Both the position numbers and the translations under genes were made by a program. From Arsenicibacter rosenii (GTDB taxonomy: Bacteria > Bacteroidota > Bacteroidia > Cytophagales > Spirosomataceae): a DNA stretch of 64,000 nt. Positions 53,727 through 62,599 of the stretch are shown here, piece after piece (the stretch's first letter is position 1; every line of letters begins with the position of its first letter). The DNA lies in contig NZ_MORL01000017.1 in assembly GCF_001870735.1 (NCBI RefSeq), positions 1-64,000 on the forward strand, written 5' to 3'. A model generated the notes under the pieces. The model had not been told where the DNA came from. It did no database searches and saw nothing but the letters and a program-made list of their open reading frames with translations.

Positions 53727-54815
53727 ATGAAGCAACGGGCTCGTTTTATCATATCACACATTGGGTTTGGCCTGGCGTTTCTGGCGTTGCCCTACATTTT
53801 TGCCCCCAATGGTTTGGGACAGCTCGGGCAGATCGTATCCAATCCGCACGAACTGACAAACTTTCTGTCGTACCTGTTGATGCTGGCCTTTTTTTATGGA
53901 CATTACTACGTGCTGATTCCGCGGTTTTACTTTCAGGAGCGGCTACTGACGTATGGGCTCAGCATCGCTACCTGCTTTATCATCATCTTTGGCTTATTGT
54001 TCTGGGTAGACCGGCGAACGGTTTTTTCACCGATGATGGAAATTACCCGCGGGCCCCGGCAAGAACACCCGCCGGGGCACCCGTATCCGGAAATGCCGCC
54101 GCCCCGGCCTGAGAACGAGAAACAGAAGCCACCGGTCGGATTCGAATTAAGCCACTCGCTGTTTCTGTTTCTGGTAGGCGTATTCGGGTCACTCGCCCTG
54201 CAGGTGAACAATCGTCTGCGAAGAACCCAACAGGAAAAGCTGAATGCCGAACTGTCGTACCTGAAAGCGCAGATTAACCCCCATTTTCTGTTTAATACCC
54301 TGAATACTATTTATGCCCTGGCCATCGAAAAGTCGGACAGCACGCCCGAAGCCATTGTGGAGTTATCGGCGCTGATGCGGTATGTGATCCGCGATGCTCA
54401 GGGCGAGCAGGTACCGCTGGCCAGAGAACTGGAATACATCAATCATTATATTGCCCTGCAAAAGCTGCGGCTTGGCGAAACCGTGCAGATTGAGGCTTCG
54501 GTTACCGGTACGCCTAACGGCCGGAAAATTACGCCGCTGATCCTGATATCCTTCATCGAAAATGCGTTTAAATATGGAGTCAACCCGCAGGAACGGTCAC
54601 TGATCAGGATTGTGATCAATGTCGGGCAGGATAAACTGAGTATGAACGTCGCGAATAAAAAGTTACGGTTGTTTTACGAAGAAGAAATGCCGGGCGGCAT
54701 CGGTGTGAAAAATACAAAAGCGCGTTTAGACCTGCTTTATCCGAACAAACATCTGCTGGTCATTACGGACACCGATACGGACTATACCGTTGATTTAACG
54801 ATTTATCTTTCATGA
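53727..54815 (+). CDS. LytS-type sensor histidine kinase
   Basis: 362 residues. Four predicted helices (about 9-25, 45-63, 76-93, 143-159) and a long Pro/Glu/His-rich loop (about 94-142, with GPRQEHPPGHPYPEMPPP) that would be periplasmic. A coiled coil (about 163-180) leads to the LytS/His_kinase phosphoacceptor box LKAQINPHFLFN (His186) and an HATPase domain (FIENAFKYG and MPGGIGVKNTKARL). It overlaps the next gene by four nt (ATGA), so the pair is translationally coupled. Confidence 0.9.
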   Translation: MKQRARFIISHIGFGLAFLALPYIFAPNGLGQLGQIVSNPHELTNFLSYLLMLAFFYGHYYVLIPRFYFQERLLTYGLSIATCFIIIFGLLFWVDRRTVFSPMMEITRGPRQEHPPGHPYPEMPPPRPENEKQKPPVGFELSHSLFLFLVGVFGSLALQVNNRLRRTQQEKLNAELSYLKAQINPHFLFNTLNTIYALAIEKSDSTPEAIVELSALMRYVIRDAQGEQVPLARELEYINHYIALQKLRLGETVQIEASVTGTPNGRKITPLILISFIENAFKYGVNPQERSLIRIVINVGQDKLSMNVANKKLRLFYEEEMPGGIGVKNTKARLDLLYPNKHLLVITDTDTDYTVDLTIYLS

Positions 54816-55531
54816 TACGTGCCATTGCCCTTGATGACGAACCACCTGCCCTTCGTCTGCTGACCCATTTCTGTAGCCTGACCGATACCATTGAGCTGGT
54901 AGAGACGTTTACCCGGACAGACGACGCACTGGCTTACCTGCGGGCGCATCCGGTCGACTTGCTGTTTCTGGACATCAACATGCCGGCCATGTCAGGTATT
55001 GATTTCCATCAGGCGGCCCGGCAGCAGGAGGGGCTTAGTCAGCTGATGGTCATTTTTACCACTGCCTACGCCGAATATGCCGTAGAAGGCTTTAACCTCA
55101 ATGCCGTGGATTACCTGCTGAAACCGTTCACCCGCGACCGTTTTCTACAGGCCGTACAAAAAGCCGTCGACTACCATGAACTGATTCACCGTGCGGCGTC
55201 ACCGAAAACGGCTTACCTCTACATACGTGCTGATTACCGGATGCACAAAATCCCGCTTGATGAAATTCTGTTCATTGAAGGGCTCGACGACTACCTGAAG
55301 GTGCACCTTCAGGGCAGCCGGCCGATTGTCGCCCGGATGACCATGAAAGCAATGACGCAGAAACTGGAAGAGACAGAAGGGGCTGAAGGACAGTTTATCC
55401 GGGTACACCGGTCGTATATCGTACCTTTTCACCGGATCGACGGTGTCCGCAACCGGATTATTAGCCTGGGTGGTGAAGAAATACCAATCGGAGCGAGTTA
55501 CGAAACCGAATTTTTTAAACGCTTTTCCTGA
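54812..55531 (+). CDS. LytTR-family response regulator
   Basis: 239 residues. Receiver domain with the acidic pair DDE (8-10) and phosphoacceptor Asp54 (LFLDINMPAMSG), a Thr in FTTAYAEYA and a Lys in LLKPFTRD. The C-terminal LytTR DNA-binding domain (about 140-239) has KIPLDEILFIEGLDDYLKVH and IRVHRSYIVPFHRI. It pairs with the kinase upstream; targets are unknown. Confidence 0.93.
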   Translation: MIRAIALDDEPPALRLLTHFCSLTDTIELVETFTRTDDALAYLRAHPVDLLFLDINMPAMSGIDFHQAARQQEGLSQLMVIFTTAYAEYAVEGFNLNAVDYLLKPFTRDRFLQAVQKAVDYHELIHRAASPKTAYLYIRADYRMHKIPLDEILFIEGLDDYLKVHLQGSRPIVARMTMKAMTQKLEETEGAEGQFIRVHRSYIVPFHRIDGVRNRIISLGGEEIPIGASYETEFFKRFS

Positions 55532-55618
55532 TTTTTACGACAGCAGTACCAGATTAACCGGATTTTCCGAATATTGCGCCTGACGCGAATTAATCGTTTA
55601 ATTCTGTACATCCTGTCT

Positions 55619-56269
55619 ATGAACCCACGTGTTAAAATCTGCTGTATCAGCAGTATCGATGAAGCCGGAACGGCCGTGTCGCATGGAGCTGCGGCACTGG
55701 GGCTGGTCGGCCATATGCCAAGCGGCCCGGGCGTCATTGACGATGACCTGATCCGGGACATCGTCCGGACCGTGCCGCCCCCCATCGCCACTTTTCTGCT
55801 GACCAGTGAAGTTTCGGCTCCTGCCATTATTGCGCACCACCGGAAAGTGCAGACCAATACCATCCAGCTTGTGGATGCCCTCAGCGAAGGGACGTATGCA
55901 GACATACGCGCGGCACTCCCGACAGTCAAGCTCGTACAGGTAATTCACGTGCTGGATGAGGCGACAATCGACGAGGCACTGGCCGCTGCTGACCATGTCG
56001 ACGCCTTGCTGCTCGACTCCGGCAACCCGAATCTGGCCGTCAAAGTACTTGGAGGAACCGGCCGGGCACACGACTGGAGCATTAGCCGGCGGATTGTGGC
56101 ACAGAGCCGCGTGCCGGTGTTTCTGGCTGGTGGCCTGAACGCCGGTAATGTTCGTGCGGCCATAGAGAGCGTTCAGCCGTTTGGCCTTGATTTGTGCAGC
56201 AGTGTCCGGACAAACGGTAAACTGGACCCGGAAAAACTGGAGCACTTCTTCCGGGCCGTGGAGGGGTAG
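55619..56269 (+). CDS. Divergent phosphoribosylanthranilate isomerase-like protein
   Basis: 216 residues from the ATG at 55619 (MNPRVKICCISSIDEAG). The TIM-barrel resembles TrpF: the first strand has the catalytic-Cys position (KICC, Cys8), a later strand has DALLLDSGNP with a candidate catalytic Asp, and the phosphate site is FLAGGLNAGNV. It is divergent: the usual KICGIT reads KICCISS, and the sugar-side loop is GHMPSGPGVIDDD. No other trp gene is nearby, so tryptophan synthesis is uncertain. It stands downstream of the LytTR pair and is convergent with the DUF3298-like gene, 1 nt apart. Confidence 0.7.
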   Translation: MNPRVKICCISSIDEAGTAVSHGAAALGLVGHMPSGPGVIDDDLIRDIVRTVPPPIATFLLTSEVSAPAIIAHHRKVQTNTIQLVDALSEGTYADIRAALPTVKLVQVIHVLDEATIDEALAAADHVDALLLDSGNPNLAVKVLGGTGRAHDWSISRRIVAQSRVPVFLAGGLNAGNVRAAIESVQPFGLDLCSSVRTNGKLDPEKLEHFFRAVEG

Positions 56270-56270
56270 G

Positions 56271-57365
56271 TCAGGGTTTCACCAGACCGCCTGCCAGCTG
56301 GCTCAGCGGAATCGGGATCTGGATTTCGCCCATAGCATACGGCCCGATTTCGTAGGGCGTATAGCAGAACGTCAGCGTGGTACCGGTCAGGTAAAAATTG
56401 CTGTTAGGCTTAATCGAATTATCGAAGAGACCGGCCTGCTGCAAGGTCTCCGACGATTTTACAGCGTACTGCTTCCTGAAATTAGCGGCCAGCAGTGCCG
56501 GTAATTTCTGCCTGCCAACCGGTGTCAGAATATCTGCGAGCGAAACAACCTTACCGGTTTTGAGGTCAACGGTTGTGTAATCGGTACCATAGTTGCCGTG
56601 CGCTCCACCGGTGTATTCATACGAAGACAAGGCCAGTACCGCATACTGATCCGACCAGTAGACCAGCTGCAGGTTCGACTGCGACGACAGGCTGTATTGT
56701 CCGACTGATTCAAGCAATTCCTTCTGTGAGACACCTGCGTTTTCTTTGACGTAGGCGGCCAGATATGCCTTCCGGCGTTGCAGAAACACATTACCCGGCG
56801 TTGCTCCTGCGGGTATTTTTAATTTTTTACGGATCACACCGGTCAGTGCCTCCTGACCGGTAGCCATGCGTTCGGTAGGCCAGATCGTTCCTTCCAGATA
56901 ATCGGCGGCGGGCACTTCGGCCTTGCCTTTGTTTTCAATGAGCTTCTTCGAGCCTTCGGTAAAAATATAGACAAACTGATCGGATTTGGCGGCATTAGCC
57001 TGGAGGGTAAAGGAAAGCCCCGACTGTTTGGCGTTGTTAGTCCATTTGCCCTGAAACTGTCCGGCTTTCCAGATACCGTCAAACGCTTCATCGATGGCGG
57101 TTCCCAGATACGCGTCCAGATGCAGAGAGTCTTTACTCACCGTTCCGCGGCAGGAGATAGGCTGTTGTTGCTTCTGATAATAATAATAGCCCGATACCTT
57201 ATCCCCATATTGGTGCAGGTGCATAATGATGGGCACCGTTCCGATAGTGCCGCTGAAATAGGTATACCGGCTGGCGGCAGGCTGGGCTACAAGTGAACGA
57301 AACAGGCCCGCAATAAAGAGACACGCAACTAAATGACAGGTTTTACGAGTGAATAAACCGCGCAT
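56271..57365 (-). CDS. DUF3298/RsiV-type secreted protein
   Basis: 364 residues with signal peptide (to SLVAQP). The N-terminal domain (about 30-160) is beta-rich with YFSGTIGTVPIIMHLHQYGD. The C-terminal DUF3298-like domain includes YEYTGGAHGNYGTDYTTVDL, SLADILTP and FCYTPYEIGPYAMGEIQIP. DUF3298 occurs in RsiV-type anti-sigma factors and in secreted proteins of Bacteroidota. No sigma factor is adjacent here, so no regulatory role can be claimed. Confidence 0.78.
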   Translation of the reverse strand: MRGLFTRKTCHLVACLFIAGLFRSLVAQPAASRYTYFSGTIGTVPIIMHLHQYGDKVSGYYYYQKQQQPISCRGTVSKDSLHLDAYLGTAIDEAFDGIWKAGQFQGKWTNNAKQSGLSFTLQANAAKSDQFVYIFTEGSKKLIENKGKAEVPAADYLEGTIWPTERMATGQEALTGVIRKKLKIPAGATPGNVFLQRRKAYLAAYVKENAGVSQKELLESVGQYSLSSQSNLQLVYWSDQYAVLALSSYEYTGGAHGNYGTDYTTVDLKTGKVVSLADILTPVGRQKLPALLAANFRKQYAVKSSETLQQAGLFDNSIKPNSNFYLTGTTLTFCYTPYEIGPYAMGEIQIPIPLSQLAGGLVKP

Positions 57366-57394
57366 AAATTGATACGAGAGATCTGAAAGGTGAA

Positions 57395-57402
57395 CAAAGC
57401 TA
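57395..57402 (-). promoter_or_regulatory. Possible -7 box of the DUF3298-like gene
   Basis: TAGCTTTG on the minus strand, about 30 nt upstream of the ATG at 57365. No TTG at the correct spacing. Confidence 0.35.
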
Positions 57403-57648
57403 GCGGTAATCCGGGAAAAAGATACAGGTAGTACGCCGTTAGCTGATTGTTAACGTACAGATAACAAAAAATGGTTTGCTATACCCGATAGTATACATAC
57501 ATGAGTGTCCATTTATTAGAAGAATATTTTGCCAGATATACTTCTTGTATAATACTATTCGATTTGTGTCTACTTTTTAGAAGATTATATGTCAAAATTA
57601 AAATTTTTAAAAATTAGCTTCATTTATTAAATTTTTTTAAATTCATGA

Positions 57649-57656
57649 TATATTTG
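57649..57656 (+). promoter_or_regulatory. Possible -7 box of the SusC operon
   Basis: TATATTTG matches TAnnTTTG, in a very AT-rich stretch that could favour strong transcription. No TTG 17-23 nt upstream. Predicted leader about 135 nt. Confidence 0.4.
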
Positions 57657-57799
57657 CGCATATTAACCCAAAAGTAACAGGTCTTGATCAAAGCAGGTAA
57701 ATACGTACAGATGCCGGTTAAGAAAAAGTTACTGATTAAGGGAATGCAGTCTGCTCAACGTACCTATAGAAGAAAGTTTATCTAATCTCAAAACAATTC

Positions 57800-60700
57800 A
57801 TGAAAACAACTTTACGAAAAGCCTTTTCTAAAGGTATGCTCCTGCTGGGAGCCTGGATTTTCGTCGCCATGTCGTTTTCTTTTGGGGCTGACAAGGACAT
57901 CACGGGTGTTGTGTCTGACGAGAAAGGAAATAAGTTAGCAGGTGCTTCTGTGTCTGTCAAGGGTACATCGAAAGGTACAACGACAGGAGCCAACGGTGAG
58001 TACCGGTTATCGGTTGCGGATGGCAATGCGGTGCTGGTCTTTTCATACATCGGTTATGAAACACAGGAGGTAGCCGTCGGAAACAAGGCCGTGGTGAACA
58101 TCACGCTGAATCCGGGCAGTGCCATACTGAATGAGGTTGTTGTAACGGCTCTTGGTGTTTCGAAAGATGCCCGTAAAGTAGGTTACGCCGTTACCACGGT
58201 TGATGGGAATATGCTGACCAAGGCCCGCGAAACAAACATCGGTAACTCACTGGTTGGCCGGGTAGCCGGTCTGTCGGTCAAAGGTACCAATGGTGGTCCC
58301 GGGGGGACATCAAAACTGTTACTGCGTGGTATGCCAAGTATGAACTCAGCCGGTTCGCCGCTGATCGTTATCAACGGGGTACCAATGGACAATACACAGC
58401 GTGGCAGCGCCGGTGAGTGGGGCGGTGCCGATGGTGGTGACGGTCTGGGTAACATCAACCCGGATGACGTTGAGAAAATCACGGTCCTGAAAGGCCAGTC
58501 AGCTTCGGCACTGTACGGGGCGCGTGCCTCAAACGGCGTTATCCTGATCACCACCAAAGCCGGTAAAAAAGGCGATTTTGCGGTTGATTATAACATGAAC
58601 TTCTCGGCCGACAAAGCTATTGACTTCACGGATTTCCAGTATGTGTATGGTCAGGGTACATATGGTCAGAAACCAACGACGCAGGCCGCTGCTCAGCAGA
58701 CTGCCCGTATGAGCTGGGGGGCTAAACTGGACGGCTCTATGCTGACGCAGTTCGACGGTAACCAGTATGCGTATTCGGCGCAGCGTGACAATGTTAAGAA
58801 CTTCTACAGAACCGGTACAAACTTTACAAATACGGTATCGGTGACGAAAGGCGGCGACAACGGCTCATTCCGTCTGTCAATGTCTAACCTGGATAACAAG
58901 GCTATTATCGAGAACAGCGGCCTGACCCGTAAGACCATTAACCTGACGGTCGATCAGAATATCACATCGAAGCTGAGCATCAACGTGCTGGCTAACTACA
59001 TCGATGAGCGTGTGAAAAACAAGCCAATCCTGAGCGACGGTCCGATGAATGCCAACAACGGTATGTTCCTGGCAACAAACATCGACGAGCGTATTCTGGC
59101 ACCAGGTTACAATACAACAACCGGCCGTGAGGTTGTTTTCAGCGATGACGAATACGTGACTAACCCGTATTTCGTGGTTAATCAGTTTGTAAACAATGTC
59201 GACCGGAAGCGTCTGATCTCAATGGCATCGGCAAAATATCAGTTTGCGGACTGGATTTATGCACAGGGCCGTGTGGGTTACGACAACTCAAACGACCGCA
59301 TCTTCAAAGTAACGCCGTGGGGTACAGGCTATTCAAACCAGGGCCGTGGTGGTCTGGACGAATTGTCGAACGCACAGCGCACCGAACTGAACATTGACGG
59401 TCTGATCGGCATTAACCGCAATATCACCAGCGACATTTCTGTAGACGCCCTTATCGGTGGCAACATCCGTAAGAACTACTACGAGAAAATGGGCGTGAGT
59501 GGTAGTCCGTTCGTACTGCCTTACCTGTACAGCTACAACAACGTGGTGAACTTCGGCCGTTCGTATGAAGTGGCTAACACAGAAGTACATTCTGCCTACT
59601 ACAACGTTGACCTGAGCTACAAAGGCATTCTGAACCTGAGCACAACCGGCCGTTACGATGCGTATTCAACGCTGCCAAGCTCGGCCCGTTCGATCTTTAC
59701 GCCATCGGTAACCGGTTCCTTGATCTTTACGGATCTGTTCAGCGTACCAAACCTGAGCTTCGGTAAATTCCGTGCGTCGTATGCAACCACCAGCGGTGAA
59801 CCAACTACACCATATGGTACAAATATCTATTACGGTGTTGGTAACTCAATCAACGGTATTGCGACGGGTAACTTCAGCTCAAGCCTGCCAAACCTGTTCC
59901 TGAAGCCGTTCACAAAGAGCGAGCTGGAACTGGGTCTGGAAATGAAATTTTACAACAACCGGTTAGGCTTCGACCTGGCGTACTTCACCCAGAAGACACA
60001 CAACGAGATCATGCCGGCCAACTACAGCTGGGCAACGGGTTATACAAGCGGTATCGTCGGTACAGGGTCAACGCAGAACCAAGGCATCGAGCTGATGCTG
60101 AACGGTACGCCGGTGAAATCGTCAAAACTGCAGTGGAACGTTTCACTGAACCTGACATCCGTACACAACAAGATTCTGCAGACAGACCAGAATAACAATA
60201 CCATCGGTCTGGGTTCAAACCGGGCAACACTGGGTAATGCCATTACGGCGTTCGTAGTAGGCCAGGCGGGTCCGCAGATCCGTGCGTACGATTACAAGTA
60301 CTCGTCGAACGGCCAGATCATTGTTGATGCGTCAGGTCTGCCGGTTCGTGGTGACCTGATCAACATGGGTACCGTACTGCCAACGCTGTTCGGCGGTCTG
60401 AACAACGACCTGACCTACGGTGCGTTCAACCTGTCGTTCCTGCTCGACTATAACTATGGTAACAAAATCCTGTCAGCGACAGAAAACTACGCGTATCGCC
60501 GTGGCTTACACCAGGCAACGCTGGAAGGCCGCGACACCGGTATCAAAACAGGTGTTGTAGAAGGTGGGGCTGCCAACACGGTAACTGCCCGTGCTCAGGA
60601 TTACTATACTGCCCTTGCCAACAACGTAACCAAACTGAGCGTTGTTGACGGCGACTTTATCAAATTACGTCAGGTCACTCTTGGCTTCAATGTCCCTGCC

Positions 60701-60901
60701 CGTCTGTTAGCTGGTGTGCCGCTGATCCGCAGTGTAAACGTTTCACTGGTTGGCCGTAACCTGGCTTACCTGATGAAAAAGACGACCAACATCGACCCAG
60801 AGGCAACATTTGGTGCTAACCTCCGCTATGCCGGTATCGAAGGAACAAGTTTGCCTTCGTCACGTAACTATGGCATTAACGTAAACATCAAATTCAAATA
60901 A
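57800..60901 (+). CDS. SusC/RagA-type TonB-linked outer-membrane transporter
   Basis: 1033 residues. Signal peptide ends near SFSFGAD. A CarboxypepD_reg-like domain (DITGVVSDEKGNKLAGASVS, about 34-110) precedes the plug (NEVVVTALGVSKDARKVGYA, VAGLSVKG, VEKITVLKGQSASALYGAR, ASNGVILITTKAGKK) and a 22-strand barrel ending INVNIKFK with a C-terminal aromatic-type end. It imports glycans or other ligands together with SusD, powered by TonB. Ligand is unknown and no dedicated regulator (ECF sigma, HTCS) is adjacent. Codon use is strongly CGT/GGT-type, like exbB. Confidence 0.93.
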   Translation: MKTTLRKAFSKGMLLLGAWIFVAMSFSFGADKDITGVVSDEKGNKLAGASVSVKGTSKGTTTGANGEYRLSVADGNAVLVFSYIGYETQEVAVGNKAVVNITLNPGSAILNEVVVTALGVSKDARKVGYAVTTVDGNMLTKARETNIGNSLVGRVAGLSVKGTNGGPGGTSKLLLRGMPSMNSAGSPLIVINGVPMDNTQRGSAGEWGGADGGDGLGNINPDDVEKITVLKGQSASALYGARASNGVILITTKAGKKGDFAVDYNMNFSADKAIDFTDFQYVYGQGTYGQKPTTQAAAQQTARMSWGAKLDGSMLTQFDGNQYAYSAQRDNVKNFYRTGTNFTNTVSVTKGGDNGSFRLSMSNLDNKAIIENSGLTRKTINLTVDQNITSKLSINVLANYIDERVKNKPILSDGPMNANNGMFLATNIDERILAPGYNTTTGREVVFSDDEYVTNPYFVVNQFVNNVDRKRLISMASAKYQFADWIYAQGRVGYDNSNDRIFKVTPWGTGYSNQGRGGLDELSNAQRTELNIDGLIGINRNITSDISVDALIGGNIRKNYYEKMGVSGSPFVLPYLYSYNNVVNFGRSYEVANTEVHSAYYNVDLSYKGILNLSTTGRYDAYSTLPSSARSIFTPSVTGSLIFTDLFSVPNLSFGKFRASYATTSGEPTTPYGTNIYYGVGNSINGIATGNFSSSLPNLFLKPFTKSELELGLEMKFYNNRLGFDLAYFTQKTHNEIMPANYSWATGYTSGIVGTGSTQNQGIELMLNGTPVKSSKLQWNVSLNLTSVHNKILQTDQNNNTIGLGSNRATLGNAITAFVVGQAGPQIRAYDYKYSSNGQIIVDASGLPVRGDLINMGTVLPTLFGGLNNDLTYGAFNLSFLLDYNYGNKILSATENYAYRRGLHQATLEGRDTGIKTGVVEGGAANTVTARAQDYYTALANNVTKLSVVDGDFIKLRQVTLGFNVPARLLAGVPLIRSVNVSLVGRNLAYLMKKTTNIDPEATFGANLRYAGIEGTSLPSSRNYGINVNIKFK

Positions 60902-60909
60902 GCATTTCC

Positions 60910-62508
60910 ATGAAAAAGAGACTGATCGCATTAACACTTCTTGTTGGGTCGCTGCAGGTTGCTTGTACTGATAAATTTGATCAAATCAACACCGATCCAA
61001 CCCGGGCATCGTCGGCGACGTTTGACCCGAACCTTCTGTTGCCAAGCATTCAGTATAACCACGTGAGCTCAATTACGGGCTATAACGGGTCGATCCTGTT
61101 TCAGAGCATGTGGGTACAACTGTTTGCTTCGACTACATCGGGTGCAGCCAACTACTACTCAAACGGCGACAAATACGTTCAATCAAGCAATACAACTGAC
61201 TACCAGCAACGTACGTGGAGTGGCAGCTATAACGCAGCCAGCTACGCCTACGAAATGGAGAAACTGGCAACGGATAAACCGGCGCTGGCCAATCTGAAAA
61301 ACATTGCGGTAATCATGCAGGTGCTGTCGCTGGCAACCATCACGGATGTGTATGGCGACATCCCGTATACACAGGCATTGCAGGGCAAAGCCGGTGTGAC
61401 ACTGCCGGCCTACGATACGCAGGAAAGCATCTATAAATCATTGCTGACGCGTCTGGAAACGGCTACTGCAGCCCTGAACACCGCTGCGGCCGGTCCGACA
61501 AACGATGCGTACGTATACAAAGGCGATGTGGCGAAATGGAAGAAATTCGGCTACTCGCTGATGCTGAAACTGGCGATGCGTCTGGTAAAATCCGATGCCG
61601 CTACGGCCAAGACATATGCTGAAAAAGCGGCGGCGGCGGGGGTATTCACCAGCCTGTCAGACGATGCTTACTTGCTGGCGGATAACGCAAACGGCTATTC
61701 AAACGGAAACGGTTCAGCCCTGATTACACCGGCTGACGTATACCAGGTACGCTGGAGCAAAACGTTTATCGACTTCCTGAAGTCGACAAACGACCCGCGT
61801 CTGTCGAAAGTAGCCGAAGTACCGGCTGCCGGCCTGGCGGCTAACCAACTCATGACAGGTGGTGTCTCAGATGCTTCCGTACAGGTTGGTTTGCCAAACG
61901 GATACGATCTGAATGGCGGTGCTACCGACATCTCAAAATCACCAGGCTATCCGGGTGCTACCGGGACCGGTGCCGATGTTACGCCAATCGGCAAATACTC
62001 GCGTCCGGCGTTTATCTACCGCTCGCAGTCGATGCCGTTCTTTGTGCTGACGTATGCTGAAACAGAATTGTTGCTGGCAGAAGCCGCTACCCGTGGCTTC
62101 AGCGTAAGCGGCACGGCAGCAACCCACTACAAAAACGCCGTTTCGGCCGGTATCCAGATGCTGTCACGCTTTGGCGCTGCGGCTACGATTGATGCCGCTA
62201 CGGCGGATGCCTATGCTACCGCTAACCCGCTGGGTACGGCTAACCCGCTGAAACAAATCAACGAGCAGTACTGGGCTACAGAAGGTACGGTACTGAATTT
62301 CGTGGAAGCATGGAACAACTGGAAGCGTTCGGGCTTCCCTGTGCTGACGCCGGTTAACTACACAGGTAACTTCTCAAACGGTGCTATTCCGCGCCGTCAG
62401 CCATATCCAACCAGCGAAGCAACGCTGAATACAGACAGCTATAAATCAGCGGTTGGCAAACTGACGGGTGGCGACACCTGGGCATCCCGCATCTGGTGGG
62501 ATAAATAA
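60910..62508 (+). CDS. SusD/RagB-type surface lipoprotein
   Basis: 532 residues, SusD-like_2 family. Signal with lipobox LQVAC (Cys19), then TDKFDQINTDPTRASSATF, the usual N-terminal SusD signature. Helical body with TPR-like units; LATITDVYGDIPYTQAL and FVLTYAETELLLAEAATRGF are family features. It starts 8 nt after susC, so the pair is one operon. It caps the SusC transporter and holds ligand. The region ends with a terminator. Confidence 0.92.
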   Translation: MKKRLIALTLLVGSLQVACTDKFDQINTDPTRASSATFDPNLLLPSIQYNHVSSITGYNGSILFQSMWVQLFASTTSGAANYYSNGDKYVQSSNTTDYQQRTWSGSYNAASYAYEMEKLATDKPALANLKNIAVIMQVLSLATITDVYGDIPYTQALQGKAGVTLPAYDTQESIYKSLLTRLETATAALNTAAAGPTNDAYVYKGDVAKWKKFGYSLMLKLAMRLVKSDAATAKTYAEKAAAAGVFTSLSDDAYLLADNANGYSNGNGSALITPADVYQVRWSKTFIDFLKSTNDPRLSKVAEVPAAGLAANQLMTGGVSDASVQVGLPNGYDLNGGATDISKSPGYPGATGTGADVTPIGKYSRPAFIYRSQSMPFFVLTYAETELLLAEAATRGFSVSGTAATHYKNAVSAGIQMLSRFGAAATIDAATADAYATANPLGTANPLKQINEQYWATEGTVLNFVEAWNNWKRSGFPVLTPVNYTGNFSNGAIPRRQPYPTSEATLNTDSYKSAVGKLTGGDTWASRIWWDK

Positions 62509-62521
62509 GCCTCTTCATCTG

Positions 62522-62563
62522 AAAAGGACAAGGACCTCCCCGTGAGGGCCTTGTCCTTTTTTT
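62522..62563 (+). terminator. Terminator after susD
   Basis: Arms 62522-62538 and 62544-62560 pair over 17 bp with one mismatch, 5-nt loop, then a T-run to 62563. Confidence 0.85.
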
Positions 62564-62599
62564 GTATCTTTATCGACTTATCAAGTCAATTCAGGAAGC

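Larger units (their letters stand above)
57366..57799. other. 434-bp AT-rich gene-free region upstream of susC
   Basis: Divergent intergenic region between the DUF3298-like gene and the SusC gene. It is much more AT-rich than its surroundings around 57480-57660. It contains -7-like boxes on both strands (57395-57402 and 57649-57656). No coding frame, RNA gene or hairpin stands out; regulator binding sites cannot be named. Confidence 0.5.

Noticed and set aside
53645-54112. 155-residue open frame overlapping the histidine-kinase gene
   Set aside because: It is in another frame over the kinase, with no family features; the kinase frame has clear domains.
57366-57799. Integration site or mobile-element end
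   Set aside because: AT-rich, but no terminal repeats, transposase or target duplication seen.
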